Assembly (NCBI GenBank): GCA_947074105.1
Contig: CAMTON010000023.1
Location: 1-44,405, forward strand
DNA: 44,405 nucleotides
Source: an uncultured Bacteroidales bacterium
GTDB taxonomy: Bacteria; Bacteroidota; Bacteroidia; Bacteroidales; JAUNSR01
Direction of reading: 5' to 3'
Shown: positions 17,435 through 25,732 of the stretch, piece after piece
Layout: each line of letters starts with the position of its first letter
Position numbering within the stretch: the stretch's first letter is position 1
Notes under the pieces: generated by a model
Told to the model about the DNA's origin: nothing
Databases searched by the model: none
The model's input: only the letters and a program-made list of their open reading frames with translations
Translations under genes and position numbers: made by a program

Positions 17435-17472
17435 GTCGGGGCGTATATCATAAAATGAATATACGCCCCGAC
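17435..17472. terminator. GC-rich hairpin between convergent helicase and aspartate decarboxylase genes
   Basis: A perfect 14-bp stem (GTCGGGGCGTATAT / ATATACGCCCCGAC) with a 10-nt loop. Neither side has a proper T-run, so it may be a factor-assisted terminator or mRNA end stabiliser for both convergent genes. It is much richer in GC than its surroundings. Confidence 0.6.
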
Positions 17473-17514
17473 TATATAATTGATTATCAGGAATAATCTT
17501 TATAAAACGCTAAA

Positions 17515-19164
17515 TTAAGATTTTGTCTGTTTACTTGCTTTCCAGCTGTCAACATATTCATCAAATATCTTAATAATATTTTGACCTATATTTATATAAT
17601 CGTCATTTATAAGATTCGCAAGCGATACCCTTATACTCCATCTTGGGCCATCAAAACCACCACCGTTAAGTACGACAAGACCTGTCTCACGTGCTAATCT
17701 TATAGTTATATCCACCGGATTATAATTAGAAGTAAAATAATCTACAAAATCCTGTCCGTAAAGCTTTTTACCCCATATTATAAGGTCAATTTCAGAATAG
17801 TAACCTGCGCGAAGCGGATCAGGTTTTAAAGTAAACCCTATACTTTTCCACAAATTTGTAAGCCTGCCGTTTATTATCTCAAGCATTCGGATCCTATACT
17901 TATCCTCTTTATCAAGCAGGGATGATGCAGCAAACAATGTCATCTGAATCTGCTGAGGCAGTGAAAGTCCTGCTGTATGATTAAGAGCGACAAGCCTGCT
18001 GTCTGCCACAAGTCTTTCAATAAATCTCAGTGTATCAACCTGCGTAGACAGGAACTCATATCGCGTATTCAACCTGTCAATCTTATCCTGGGGCAGTTCT
18101 GAAATGATTTTATCTATAAGATTGTTTTTATTCATCATTATAGCTGCAATACGCCATCCTGTTGCTCCGAAATATTTAGAGAAAGAATAAAGACAGATTG
18201 TATTAAACGGAAGATCCGAGATCAGACTGCGGAATCCGGGGACATAAGTACCGTAAACATCATCTGTTATTATTATAAGATTCTTATTATAGTTTTTTAC
18301 AACATCAACAAGAGCGTTTACACAATCTCTGTTCATTTCATAACTCGGCGGATTGCTTGGATTTATGACATAAACAGCCTTATATTTCGGATCTCTGAGC
18401 TTTTCAATATCCGAAGGTTCATACTGCCATGTATGCAGACCGTCTTCATCCTTTGTATCAGCATAAATATAAGTGACATCGTAATTATAACATTCAAGCT
18501 TCGGGATCTCAATATAAGGAGAAAATACAGGTACTAGTATTGCTACGCTGTCATTCTGATTGATAACAAAATTCCTTGCCAGAGAATCAAAAACATAACA
18601 CATTCCGGCCGTGCTGCCTTCTGTCGCAAAAAGATCAAATTCATTAGGATCATATCCTGATCCGCACATTTCCTTTGTTATATACTCCCTGCAGATTATC
18701 TCTGTGTACTTAAGAATTCTGTCCGGTATAGGATACTGATCACCAATAACTCCTTCTGCCCATTCATGAACAAGTTCATCGGGATCGCAGTCACTTTTAG
18801 ATTTCATGTATTCGTATGTCCTTTTAAGAAGATCAATCCCCGGCAGAGTTGTATTATCGGTCAGAAACTTTTCAAATCTTTTGGAAATATCCTTCTGGCA
18901 GGGTATTCCGGCTATTCCCGCTTCGGAGTTATAAACAAGACGGCATTCACTTATACCGAACTGACCCAATGTAAAAAAAGCCTCCCTGGCTTCAGTTGCA
19001 ACCCAGTTGGGATTTCCTCTTCCGGCGTTCAAAAGAGTGATAGTCGAGTTTTTCACTCTGAGATTCGCCAGATTTATTAATTCATTTTTTATTTCAAAAG
19101 GACTAAGACCTGAAATTTTGTCTTCCTGTGTTTTGTCGAAATCATTATCCATGTCTGTAATCAT
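17515..19164 (-). CDS. asdA: Aspartate 4-decarboxylase (bifunctional aspartate aminotransferase)
   Basis: A 549-residue PLP enzyme of fold type I. The length and the N-terminal extension (FEIKNELINLANLRVKNSTI, LNAGRGNPNW) are typical of bacterial L-aspartate beta-decarboxylases rather than the roughly 400-residue aminotransferases. PLP-site residues are visible: INPSNPPS (Asn271), DDVYGTY (Asp301, Tyr304), SFSKYFGATGWR with the Schiff-base Lys330, and the C-terminal carboxylate-binding Arg in GPRWSIRVSLANL. It converts aspartate to alanine and CO2. Known systems pair it with the AspT aspartate:alanine exchanger to build a proton-motive force. An AspT-family gene lies at 30120-31793, not adjacent as is usual. 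The ATG at 19164 is followed by a second in-frame ATG four codons on. Confidence 0.92.
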   Translation of the reverse strand: MITDMDNDFDKTQEDKISGLSPFEIKNELINLANLRVKNSTITLLNAGRGNPNWVATEAREAFFTLGQFGISECRLVYNSEAGIAGIPCQKDISKRFEKFLTDNTTLPGIDLLKRTYEYMKSKSDCDPDELVHEWAEGVIGDQYPIPDRILKYTEIICREYITKEMCGSGYDPNEFDLFATEGSTAGMCYVFDSLARNFVINQNDSVAILVPVFSPYIEIPKLECYNYDVTYIYADTKDEDGLHTWQYEPSDIEKLRDPKYKAVYVINPSNPPSYEMNRDCVNALVDVVKNYNKNLIIITDDVYGTYVPGFRSLISDLPFNTICLYSFSKYFGATGWRIAAIMMNKNNLIDKIISELPQDKIDRLNTRYEFLSTQVDTLRFIERLVADSRLVALNHTAGLSLPQQIQMTLFAASSLLDKEDKYRIRMLEIINGRLTNLWKSIGFTLKPDPLRAGYYSEIDLIIWGKKLYGQDFVDYFTSNYNPVDITIRLARETGLVVLNGGGFDGPRWSIRVSLANLINDDYINIGQNIIKIFDEYVDSWKASKQTKS

Positions 19165-19630
19165 AAATTGATGTTATTCTTTCCCTTTTTTTTCAGAGAA
19201 TTTCTTCTCTGACTCTATAAACGCACATCATATTAACTTGTTCATAATTATTCTTAATTACAGAATTTAAGTTATAAAGCATCTTATAGCCTTAAACTCA
19301 AAAAACAAACATCACTTTAATAACTATTAAATACATACCGGCATGCAGAGAATTTCCTTAAAAATCAGAATATATACCCCTTCAGTTTTAAAGCTTACTT
19401 AGATTCACCATATTAATTAAATAAATAATGGAAAAAAATTCAAAAAAATCAACAAACTCTGAAATAAAGAAATTTTTCCGTAATTATAAGAGTAACACAT
19501 ATTTAAGCATTTATAATTGATGTTAAGTTTGTTGTAAAGCTGTTCAAATCAGAGTGTTGAAGACTGCCGGGTGTTGTGTAGTTGATAAAATAAGATTACT
19601 TTTGCGCCCACATTCACAAGACAAATTTTT
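19165..19630. other. Divergent intergenic region upstream of asdA and pflB
   Basis: 466 nt of AT-rich sequence. The only element I can support is the pflB promoter near its right end (19574-19604). I see no RNA gene, repeat or ORF of note. The length leaves room for anaerobic or catabolite control sites, but none stands out. Confidence 0.5.
19574..19604 (+). promoter_or_regulatory. pflB promoter (-33 TTG / -7 TACTTTTG)
   Basis: TTG at 19574-19576, a 20-nt spacer, then TACTTTTG at 19597-19604, a good Bacteroidota-type promoter ending 26 nt before the pflB ATG. Confidence 0.7.
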
Positions 19631-21856
19631 ATGGCTAATAGAAACGAATTTAAAACAGGCAACTGGAGCGAAGCAATCGATGTAAGAAACTTCGTTCAGT
19701 TAAACCTAACTCCTTATGAAGGAGATGCATCATTCTTATGCGGAGCATCCGAACGTACTAAAAAAGTATGGGATGCATGTGTTGAGGCGTTAAAAGAAGA
19801 ACGTGACAACGGAGGTGTTCGTTCAATTGACAATATTTTAGTTTCAACTATTACTTCTCACAAAGCAGGTTATATCGATCAGGAAAACGAAACAGTTGTA
19901 GGTCTTCAGACAGATGCTGTACTTCGTCGTTCAATGAAACCTCTTGGCGGTGTTAAAGTAGTAGAGAAAGCACTAGCGGAAAACGGTCTGGAAATGGAAT
20001 CTCATACAAGAGACATTTTCAACTACCGCAAAACTCACAATGACGGTGTATTCGATGTTTACACTGACGAAATCAGAACTTACCGTTCTTTAGGATTCCT
20101 TACAGGTCTACCTGATAACTATGCTCGCGGACGTGTAATCGGAGACTACCGTCGTATGGCTCTTTATGGTACAGCTCGTCTTATTGAGGCTAAGAAAGCT
20201 GACCTTGCAGCTATCTCAGGACCTATGAGTGAAGAAACTATCCGTCTTCGCGAAGAAGTGTCTGAACAGATCAAAGCTCTTAAAGAGATCACTCTTATGG
20301 GTTCTTATTACGGATGCGACCTTAGCCGCCCGGCTGAAACTGCACAGGAAGCTGTACAGTGGGTTTATCTTGCTTATCTTGCAGCTATCAAAGAGCAGGA
20401 CGGTGCAGCGATGTCATTCGGTAATACATCTTCTTTCCTTGATATTTATATCAACAGAGATCTTGAAGCAGGTCTTATCACTGAAGAATATGCTCAGGAA
20501 CTTATCGACCAGCTTGTAATCAAACTACGTATGGTGCGTCACCTGCGTATGTCTTCATACAACGAAATCTTCGCAGGAGATCCTACCTGGGTTACTGAGT
20601 CAATCGGAGGAACATTCAATGACGGACGTACAAAAGTTACTAAGACTTCATTCCGTTTCCTACAGACTCTTTACAACCTTGGGCCATCACCTGAGCCAAA
20701 CATGACTGTTCTTTGGTCTAACGCTCTTCCTGAAGGATTCAAAAACTTCTGTGCACAGGTATCTATCGATACTTCTTCTGTACAGTATGAAAACGATGAC
20801 CTAATGCGTACGACTCGTCATTCTGATGACTACGGTATCGCATGTTGCGTATCATTCCAGGAAATCGGTAAACACATCCAGTTCTTCGGAGCTCGCTGTA
20901 ATCTTGCTAAAGCTCTTCTTCTTGCCCTTAACGGCGGACGTTGCGAAAATACAGGTAAACTTGTAGTTAAAGGAATTCCTGCTCTTAGCAGCGATACTCT
21001 TGATTACGAAGAAGTAATGACAAACTACCGTAAAGTGTTGAAAGATATGGCTCGCGTTTACAACGACTCGATGAATATCATTCACTATATGCATGACAAA
21101 TACTACTATGAGCGTGCTCAGATGGCGTTGGTTGATACAAACCCACACATCAACCTTGCTTATGGTGTTGCAGGTCTTTCTATCACTGCTGACTCACTTT
21201 CTGCAATCAAATACGCTACAGTAAAATGTAAACGTAACGAAGAAGGTCTTTCTACAGGATTTGATATCGACGGCGACTATCCTTGCTACGGTAATGATGA
21301 TGACAGAGCTGACTCAATCGCAGTTGAAGTTACAAACTTCATGAATGCTGAGCTTAAAAAGCTTCCTGTTTACAAAAATGCAGAACCTACTCTATCTGTA
21401 CTTACAATTACATCAAACGTAATGTACGGAAAGAAAACAGGTGCTACTCCTGACGGACGCGAAAAAGGTGTCGCTTTTGCACCGGGTGCAAATCCAATGC
21501 ACGGACGTGATAAAAACGGAGCTATCGCATCTCTTTCTTCTGTATCGAAGATCAACTATACATCTGCGCTTGACGGTGTAAGTAACACTTTCTCTATCGT
21601 ACCTCGTTCTCTTGGACATAACGATGAAGAACGTTGCGAAAACCTTATCAGCATGATGGACGGTTATTTCTCTAAAAACGCTCACCACCTTAACGTGAAC
21701 GTTCTTAACAGAGAAATGCTTAAAGATGCAATGGAAAACCCTGAGAAATATCCTCAGCTTACAATCCGTGTATCAGGTTACGCTGTAAACTTCGTGAAAC
21801 TTAGCCGCGAGCATCAGCTTGAGGTTCTTTCAAGAAGCTTCTTCGAAAAAATGTAA
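19631..21856 (+). CDS. pflB: Formate C-acetyltransferase (pyruvate formate-lyase)
   Basis: A 741-residue glycyl-radical enzyme that splits pyruvate with CoA into acetyl-CoA and formate. The catalytic cysteine pair is Cys405-Cys406 in GIACCVSFQ, and the radical glycine is Gly716 in RVSGYAVNF near the C-terminus. NFGPxxxP-like segments and [21 protein letters not shown] are also typical. Length is close to E. coli PflB (about 760). Arginine is coded almost wholly by CGT/CGC, in contrast to the AGA-rich neighbours, which points to very high expression. The activating enzyme gene pflA follows, but a strong terminator lies between them. The promoter lies 26 nt upstream. Confidence 0.97.
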   Translation: MANRNEFKTGNWSEAIDVRNFVQLNLTPYEGDASFLCGASERTKKVWDACVEALKEERDNGGVRSIDNILVSTITSHKAGYIDQENETVVGLQTDAVLRRSMKPLGGVKVVEKALAENGLEMESHTRDIFNYRKTHNDGVFDVYTDEIRTYRSLGFLTGLPDNYARGRVIGDYRRMALYGTARLIEAKKADLAAISGPMSEETIRLREEVSEQIKALKEITLMGSYYGCDLSRPAETAQEAVQWVYLAYLAAIKEQDGAAMSFGNTSSFLDIYINRDLEAGLITEEYAQELIDQLVIKLRMVRHLRMSSYNEIFAGDPTWVTESIGGTFNDGRTKVTKTSFRFLQTLYNLGPSPEPNMTVLWSNALPEGFKNFCAQVSIDTSSVQYENDDLMRTTRHSDDYGIACCVSFQEIGKHIQFFGARCNLAKALLLALNGGRCENTGKLVVKGIPALSSDTLDYEEVMTNYRKVLKDMARVYNDSMNIIHYMHDKYYYERAQMALVDTNPHINLAYGVAGLSITADSLSAIKYATVKCKRNEEGLSTGFDIDGDYPCYGNDDDRADSIAVEVTNFMNAELKKLPVYKNAEPTLSVLTITSNVMYGKKTGATPDGREKGVAFAPGANPMHGRDKNGAIASLSSVSKINYTSALDGVSNTFSIVPRSLGHNDEERCENLISMMDGYFSKNAHHLNVNVLNREMLKDAMENPEKYPQLTIRVSGYAVNFVKLSREHQLEVLSRSFFEKM

Positions 21857-21899
21857 TAACAAATATTATTATTATCTGTTATAATATATAATAATTGAG

Positions 21900-21938
21900 T
21901 CAGGCGTAACTTGAATATTCAGTTACGCCTGATTTTTT
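21900..21938 (+). terminator. Strong intrinsic terminator between pflB and pflA
   Basis: TCAGGCGTAACT pairs perfectly with AGTTACGCCTGA (9-nt loop) and is followed by TTTTTT. It ends only about 14 nt before the pflA ATG, so pflA is made by read-through or by a promoter inside this gap. Confidence 0.93.
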
Positions 21939-21951
21939 AATCCGTAAGACT

Positions 21952-22677
21952 ATGTTAAGAGTTCATTCTTATGAATCCATGGGGACGCACGACGGCCCGG
22001 GATTACGTCTTGTAGTATTTGTTCAGGGATGCAGATTCAATTGCCTTTACTGCGCAAATCCTGATACGATTTCAACGACAGGAGGTAAAAACACTTCTAT
22101 CGAAGAGATTGTAGCCATGGCTAAAAGCCAGAAAGCATTCTTTGGGAAAAAAGGAGGTGTCACTATATCAGGAGGAGAACCAACTCTTCAGGCTGCCGAA
22201 CTTATAAAGCTATTCAAAGCTCTTAAAGCTGAAGGAATAAACACTTGTCTTGACACAAACGGCAACAATATGAATGAAGAAGTCAGAGAACTTCTTGAAT
22301 ATACAGATATTGTTCTTTTAGATGTCAAACATATGAATCCCGAACAGCACAAATATATCACAGGACGAAGCAACGACAATACATTTAAGTTTGCTGATTA
22401 CCTTAAAGAAAAAAACATAAAGACATGGTTAAGATACGTGCTTGTACCTGGTCTCAGTGATCAGGAAGAGGCATTAATTGCTTTGGGTGAGCATTTTAAG
22501 GATTTTAACAATATAGAAAGACTTGAAATATTGCCATATCATACTTTGGGTAAGCATAAGTACGAAGTACTTAATAAACCTTATAAACTTGAAAATGTTC
22601 CGAGTAATACAGAAGAACAACTTGAAAGAGCTCAGAACATGCTCAAACCTTACTTTAAATATGTACAGGTAAACTAA
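21952..22677 (+). CDS. pflA: Pyruvate formate-lyase activating enzyme (radical SAM)
   Basis: A 241-residue radical-SAM enzyme that installs the glycyl radical on PflB using a 4Fe-4S cluster and SAM. The cluster cysteines are Cys27, Cys31 and Cys34 (GCRFNCLYC). Other family marks are the N-terminal ESMGTHDGPGLRLVVFVQG, the SAM-binding GGVTISGGEPTLQ, DTNGNNMNEEV and DIVLLDVKHMNPEQH. Length is standard for PflA. It lies 95 nt after pflB in the same direction with a terminator between, so the activase is expected at a far lower level than its substrate. Confidence 0.96.
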   Translation: MLRVHSYESMGTHDGPGLRLVVFVQGCRFNCLYCANPDTISTTGGKNTSIEEIVAMAKSQKAFFGKKGGVTISGGEPTLQAAELIKLFKALKAEGINTCLDTNGNNMNEEVRELLEYTDIVLLDVKHMNPEQHKYITGRSNDNTFKFADYLKEKNIKTWLRYVLVPGLSDQEEALIALGEHFKDFNNIERLEILPYHTLGKHKYEVLNKPYKLENVPSNTEEQLERAQNMLKPYFKYVQVN

Positions 22678-22698
22678 ACTCCTACATATATAATATAG

Positions 22699-22732
22699 AT
22701 AACGGCTCCATCAAGGGGCCGTTATTTTTTTC
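22699..22732 (+). terminator. Intrinsic terminator of pflA
   Basis: TAACGGCTCC and GGGGCCGTTA form a stem with a 5-nt loop, followed by seven or more T (TTTTTTT). Confidence 0.88.
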
Positions 22733-22785
22733 CATTACATTATTATATATCCACCTTTACAGGATTGTCCGATATTTCTTGAAAA

Positions 22786-22880
22786 AGGCGTACACTTACA
22801 ATGTATAAAGTGTACAGTGGCAATATTGTCATTGCACGGTGGCAATATGTAAAGTGTACAGCTTGCAGATAACAAGATTC
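22786..22880. repeat. 22-bp-period repeat element, locus B (4 units)
   Basis: Four units at an exact 22-bp step, with cores at 22790 (GTACACTTACAATGT), 22812 (GTACAGTGGCAATATTG), 22834 (GCACGGTGGCAATATG) and 22856 (GTACAGCTTGCA). The units combine a CACTGTACAGTG-like palindrome with a CAATATTG palindrome. AAAGTGTACA occurs twice, 44 bp apart, with its complement GTACACTT at the left edge, so the array can fold into several alternative hairpins. It lies between two terminators of convergent genes and is the best-preserved of the three copies in the window. Confidence 0.82.
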
Positions 22881-22925
22881 AGATTAATTACTTTATAAGC
22901 AGGAAATAAAACTAATAAATTGATT

Positions 22926-22966
22926 AAAAAAAAGAGGATACTCCGGATAAGATCCGCAGCATCCTC
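22926..22966 (-). terminator. Intrinsic terminator of the OmpA lipoprotein gene
   Basis: On the minus strand a GAGGATGCTGCGGAT...ATCCGGAGTATCCTC stem with minor internal mismatches and a short loop is followed by a run of eight T. Confidence 0.9.
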
Positions 22967-22997
22967 AAATTATATATCATCAAACCTTAAACTAATG

Positions 22998-23684
22998 TTA
23001 CAGACTTCCTGTTTCAGCCTTTCTGATCATCTCTTCATTAGCGTAGATATAGATCTCAACGCGACGATTCTGAGAACGACCTGCTTCTGTGTCATTTGAA
23101 GCAACAGGGAAATCATATGCAAGACCCTCTGTAGAGATTCTTGAATTGGCAATCTGCAGAGAACAAAGATAATTTGAAACCGCATTAGCTCTGGCTACTG
23201 AAAGATTTTCGTTTGTTGAACGAGATCCTGTATTATCAGTATGTCCCTGAATTACAAAATCAGTATCAGGAAGATCTCTCATTTTTGAAGCAAACTCTCT
23301 TAAAGAATTTCTAGAAGCATCACTTAGATTCGAGCTACCAGTCTTAAACAGGATACCACTGTCAAAAGTAACCTTTAGAGCCTGAAGATTATTGGCATCA
23401 GTGATCATTTCTACTTTTGCAGCCTCAATAGCAGCAAGTTCTGCTTTCTTTTTGTCCATTTTATTACCGATAAGAGCTCCAGCACCCGTACCAACCGCAG
23501 TACCAACAGCAGCCCCGATCGCAGCACCTTTACCATTACCAATTAACGCGCCTATACCTGCACCTAACGCAGCACCTGAACCACCACCAATCATCATGCC
23601 TTTATTCATATTTGACATTGATCCACAACTTGTAAATAAGATCGATGCACAAATTGAACATACAATTAAACTTCTTTTTTTCAT
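22998..23684 (-). CDS. OmpA-family lipoprotein with glycine-zipper segment
   Basis: A 228-residue lipoprotein. The signal peptide ends in the lipobox LFTSC with the lipidated cysteine near residue 20. A glycine-zipper stretch (about 30-75, with GAALGAGIGALIGNGKGAAI and repeated GxxxG) is followed by a short helical linker. The C-terminal OmpA peptidoglycan-binding domain (about 100-215) carries VIQGHTDNTGSRSTNENLS, ARANAVSNYL and RSQNRRVEIYIYAN. It resembles YiaD/Pal-like lipoproteins that tie the outer membrane to the wall. The tail NEEMIRKAETGSL is similar to that of the protein at 74-754. A -7 box (minus-strand TATTTTTG, 23714-23721) lies 30 nt upstream. Confidence 0.9.
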   Translation of the reverse strand: MKKRSLIVCSICASILFTSCGSMSNMNKGMMIGGGSGAALGAGIGALIGNGKGAAIGAAVGTAVGTGAGALIGNKMDKKKAELAAIEAAKVEMITDANNLQALKVTFDSGILFKTGSSNLSDASRNSLREFASKMRDLPDTDFVIQGHTDNTGSRSTNENLSVARANAVSNYLCSLQIANSRISTEGLAYDFPVASNDTEAGRSQNRRVEIYIYANEEMIRKAETGSL

Positions 23685-23713
23685 AATTTAATTATTTTGA
23701 ATAATAACGGATA

Positions 23714-23721
23714 CAAAAATA
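23714..23721 (-). promoter_or_regulatory. -7 box of the OmpA lipoprotein gene
   Basis: The minus strand reads TATTTTTG (TAnnTTTG) 30 nt before the ATG at 23684. No clear -33 box is seen. Confidence 0.5.
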
Positions 23722-23860
23722 TAATTTTACTTTAACTGTTAAATTAATTTTAAGTATTATTTCATATTCTGTTACTAACAAGCTGTTATTTCAAATAAAC
23801 ATAACATATATTTATATTGTTTTATGTTTTTAATCCAAAAAACATTTTATCTGACCCTAT

Positions 23861-24580
23861 ATGAATATAATGATTTCAGAAACTCCTCAAGATGTTTATA
23901 AACTTCTTACGGAACAAATTAAATACAAATTATCTTTAGTATCAGGAAGAACAATAAATATAGCCATATCAGGAGGCAATACACCTATAGCACTTTTTGA
24001 ATTCTGGACTAAAAAATGCAGCGACATCTTTGACTGGGATAATATGAAGTTTTTTTGGGTTGACGAACGTTGTGTTTCACCAAAAAGCAATGAAAGCAAC
24101 TATCATAATGCTAATATAAGCTTCATAGGACCGTTGAAACTTAAACCGGAAAACATATTCAGAATAAAAGGAGAAAACGATCCACAAAAAGAAGCTATGC
24201 GTTATTCAGAAATAACTAAAAGTGAGATTCCGATTAAGAACGGCCTACCTTCTTTTGACATAATATTGCTAGGTATCGGGGATGACGGTCATACTGCATC
24301 TCTGTTTCCGGGTCATAACTTCGATGAAGACAAAAATGAAATCTACATCAGAAGCATTAATCCATATACCTTACAGAAAAGAATAACTATGAGTATGAAA
24401 GTAATAAATAATGCTTCATCCGTATTTTTTCTAGTAACAGGAAAAAATAAAAAGAATATTATAGCAGAAAATTTTATTCTTCCCATAGGGTTAAATGATT
24501 ACCCTGCAGCCAAGGTAAGACCTATAAACGGAGAGTTGATATATTTCATAGATAAAGAAGCATCATTATATAATGAATAG
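23861..24580 (+). CDS. pgl: 6-phosphogluconolactonase
   Basis: A 239-residue protein of the NagB/SugA-like DevB family that hydrolyses 6-phosphogluconolactone, the second step of the oxidative pentose phosphate pathway. Motifs: INIAISGGNTPIALFEFW (phosphate-binding loop), FFWVDERCVSP, SNYHNAN, and the active-site GIGDDGHTASLFPG. The length is normal. It points the same way as gnd and zwf, but is separated from them by an unrelated methyltransferase gene and a terminator, so it is probably transcribed on its own. Confidence 0.95.
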   Translation: MNIMISETPQDVYKLLTEQIKYKLSLVSGRTINIAISGGNTPIALFEFWTKKCSDIFDWDNMKFFWVDERCVSPKSNESNYHNANISFIGPLKLKPENIFRIKGENDPQKEAMRYSEITKSEIPIKNGLPSFDIILLGIGDDGHTASLFPGHNFDEDKNEIYIRSINPYTLQKRITMSMKVINNASSVFFLVTGKNKKNIIAENFILPIGLNDYPAAKVRPINGELIYFIDKEASLYNE

Positions 24581-24661
24581 TTGCAATAATAAATATTATT
24601 ATAAATAAGAGAATCCTGCCCTAAAATGATGATTTCTTTAAATCTAAAGAACTTTTTTATA

Positions 24662-24691
24662 TTGAGATATTGTATAAAAATTATATTTTTG
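24662..24691 (+). promoter_or_regulatory. Promoter of the class I methyltransferase gene
   Basis: TTG (24662-24664), a 19-nt spacer and TATTTTTG (24684-24691) match the Bacteroidota promoter pattern, 39 nt upstream of the ATG. Confidence 0.65.
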
Positions 24692-24730
24692 CGGGCATTT
24701 CAATCATAATATGATTTAACTTATTTATAA

Positions 24731-25456
24731 ATGAAAAATAATACAGATAAAGACTCTTTTGGCAAAGGTCTTCTCTCCTATTATAACGGCAACGTACAGG
24801 CTAAATTTTCAGTGTACAGCGATATTGCGGATACTGAAAGATGGCCGATTTCGACTTTCTTCAGAAAGTTTGAAAATATGCCGAAGAACGAACAGATTGC
24901 TCTCTCCGACTGTATAGGAAGAGTGCTTGATATCGGTGCCGGTGCCGGCAGCCATTCGTTATGGCTTAACGAAAGAAATCATAAAGTGACTTCGATAGAT
25001 ATTTCAGAAGGCGCAGTTGAAGTTATGAAAAAAAGAGGTCTGGACGATGTAAGACTCGTTGACTATTTTGATTTCAGCGGCGAGAAATATGATACGCTTT
25101 TACTTTTAATGAACGGAATAGGTATTATACAGACCCTTGACCGTCTGCCTGAATTCTTTGCCAAAGCAAAAGAGCTTCTGACAGACAAAGGATGTATTCT
25201 TCTGGATTCGTCCAATCTGATTTATCTTTTTATGGATGAAGACGGAACTGCCATGATAAATCTTAACTCAGATAAATACTACGGCGAAATAGAATACAGA
25301 ATTGATTTCAGCAATCATCACGGAGTACCGTTTAAATGGGTCTTTGTGGATTTTGAAATTCTTTCGGATATAGCTTCGGAAAACGGCTTCAACTGCGAAA
25401 AGATATATGAAGACGATCATTATCTTTTTCTTGCCAAACTGACATTACAGGCTTAA
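24731..25456 (+). CDS. Class I SAM-dependent methyltransferase, substrate unknown
   Basis: A 241-residue methyltransferase with the SAM-binding motif I VLDIGAGAGSHSLWL (about 75-90), the acidic motif II SIDIS and motif IV YDTLLLLMNGIGIIQ. The C-terminal beta-strands (YYGEIEYRIDF, FKWVFVDFEIL) are usual for small-molecule methyltransferases of the Methyltransf_25/11 type. There is no signal peptide. It has its own promoter and a strong terminator, so it is a single transcription unit inserted among pentose phosphate genes. Nothing in the sequence shows the substrate. Confidence 0.85.
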   Translation: MKNNTDKDSFGKGLLSYYNGNVQAKFSVYSDIADTERWPISTFFRKFENMPKNEQIALSDCIGRVLDIGAGAGSHSLWLNERNHKVTSIDISEGAVEVMKKRGLDDVRLVDYFDFSGEKYDTLLLLMNGIGIIQTLDRLPEFFAKAKELLTDKGCILLDSSNLIYLFMDEDGTAMINLNSDKYYGEIEYRIDFSNHHGVPFKWVFVDFEILSDIASENGFNCEKIYEDDHYLFLAKLTLQA

Positions 25457-25479
25457 CAGCAATATAGAAATAAAAATAA

Positions 25480-25528
25480 TAACGGGAATATAAAGTGGGT
25501 TGATCCATTTATATTCCCGTTTTTTTTA
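25480..25528 (+). terminator. Intrinsic terminator of the methyltransferase gene
   Basis: AACGGGAATATAAA pairs with TTTATATTCCCGTT (small internal mismatches near the loop), followed by eight T. Confidence 0.92.
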
Positions 25529-25732
25529 TCACTTATACGCTATATGAAGCAGAAATTAATAAATCCCAAAATATACTCTTATATTATTTAAAGAGATTCA
25601 GACTAATTATACTTATCGTAACTCACTATAATTTTTTTTAAATAAATCCTATATCCCTAAAAAATAAACCTTTAACATAAGTCATTGTTATAAAAATAGT
25701 AAAATCAACTATTTGAACAATAAAACATTACT

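Larger units (their letters stand above)
22678..22997. other. Intergenic region between convergent genes: two terminators flanking repeat locus B
   Basis: 320 nt between the ends of pflA and the OmpA lipoprotein gene. Order: pflA terminator (22699-22732), repeat locus B (22786-22880), lipoprotein terminator (22926-22966). No gene is seen. Confidence 0.7.

Noticed and set aside
17515..19164. Plain aspartate or histidinol-phosphate aminotransferase
   Set aside because: The protein is 549 residues with the N-terminal extension typical of aspartate 4-decarboxylase, about 150 residues longer than ordinary aminotransferases.
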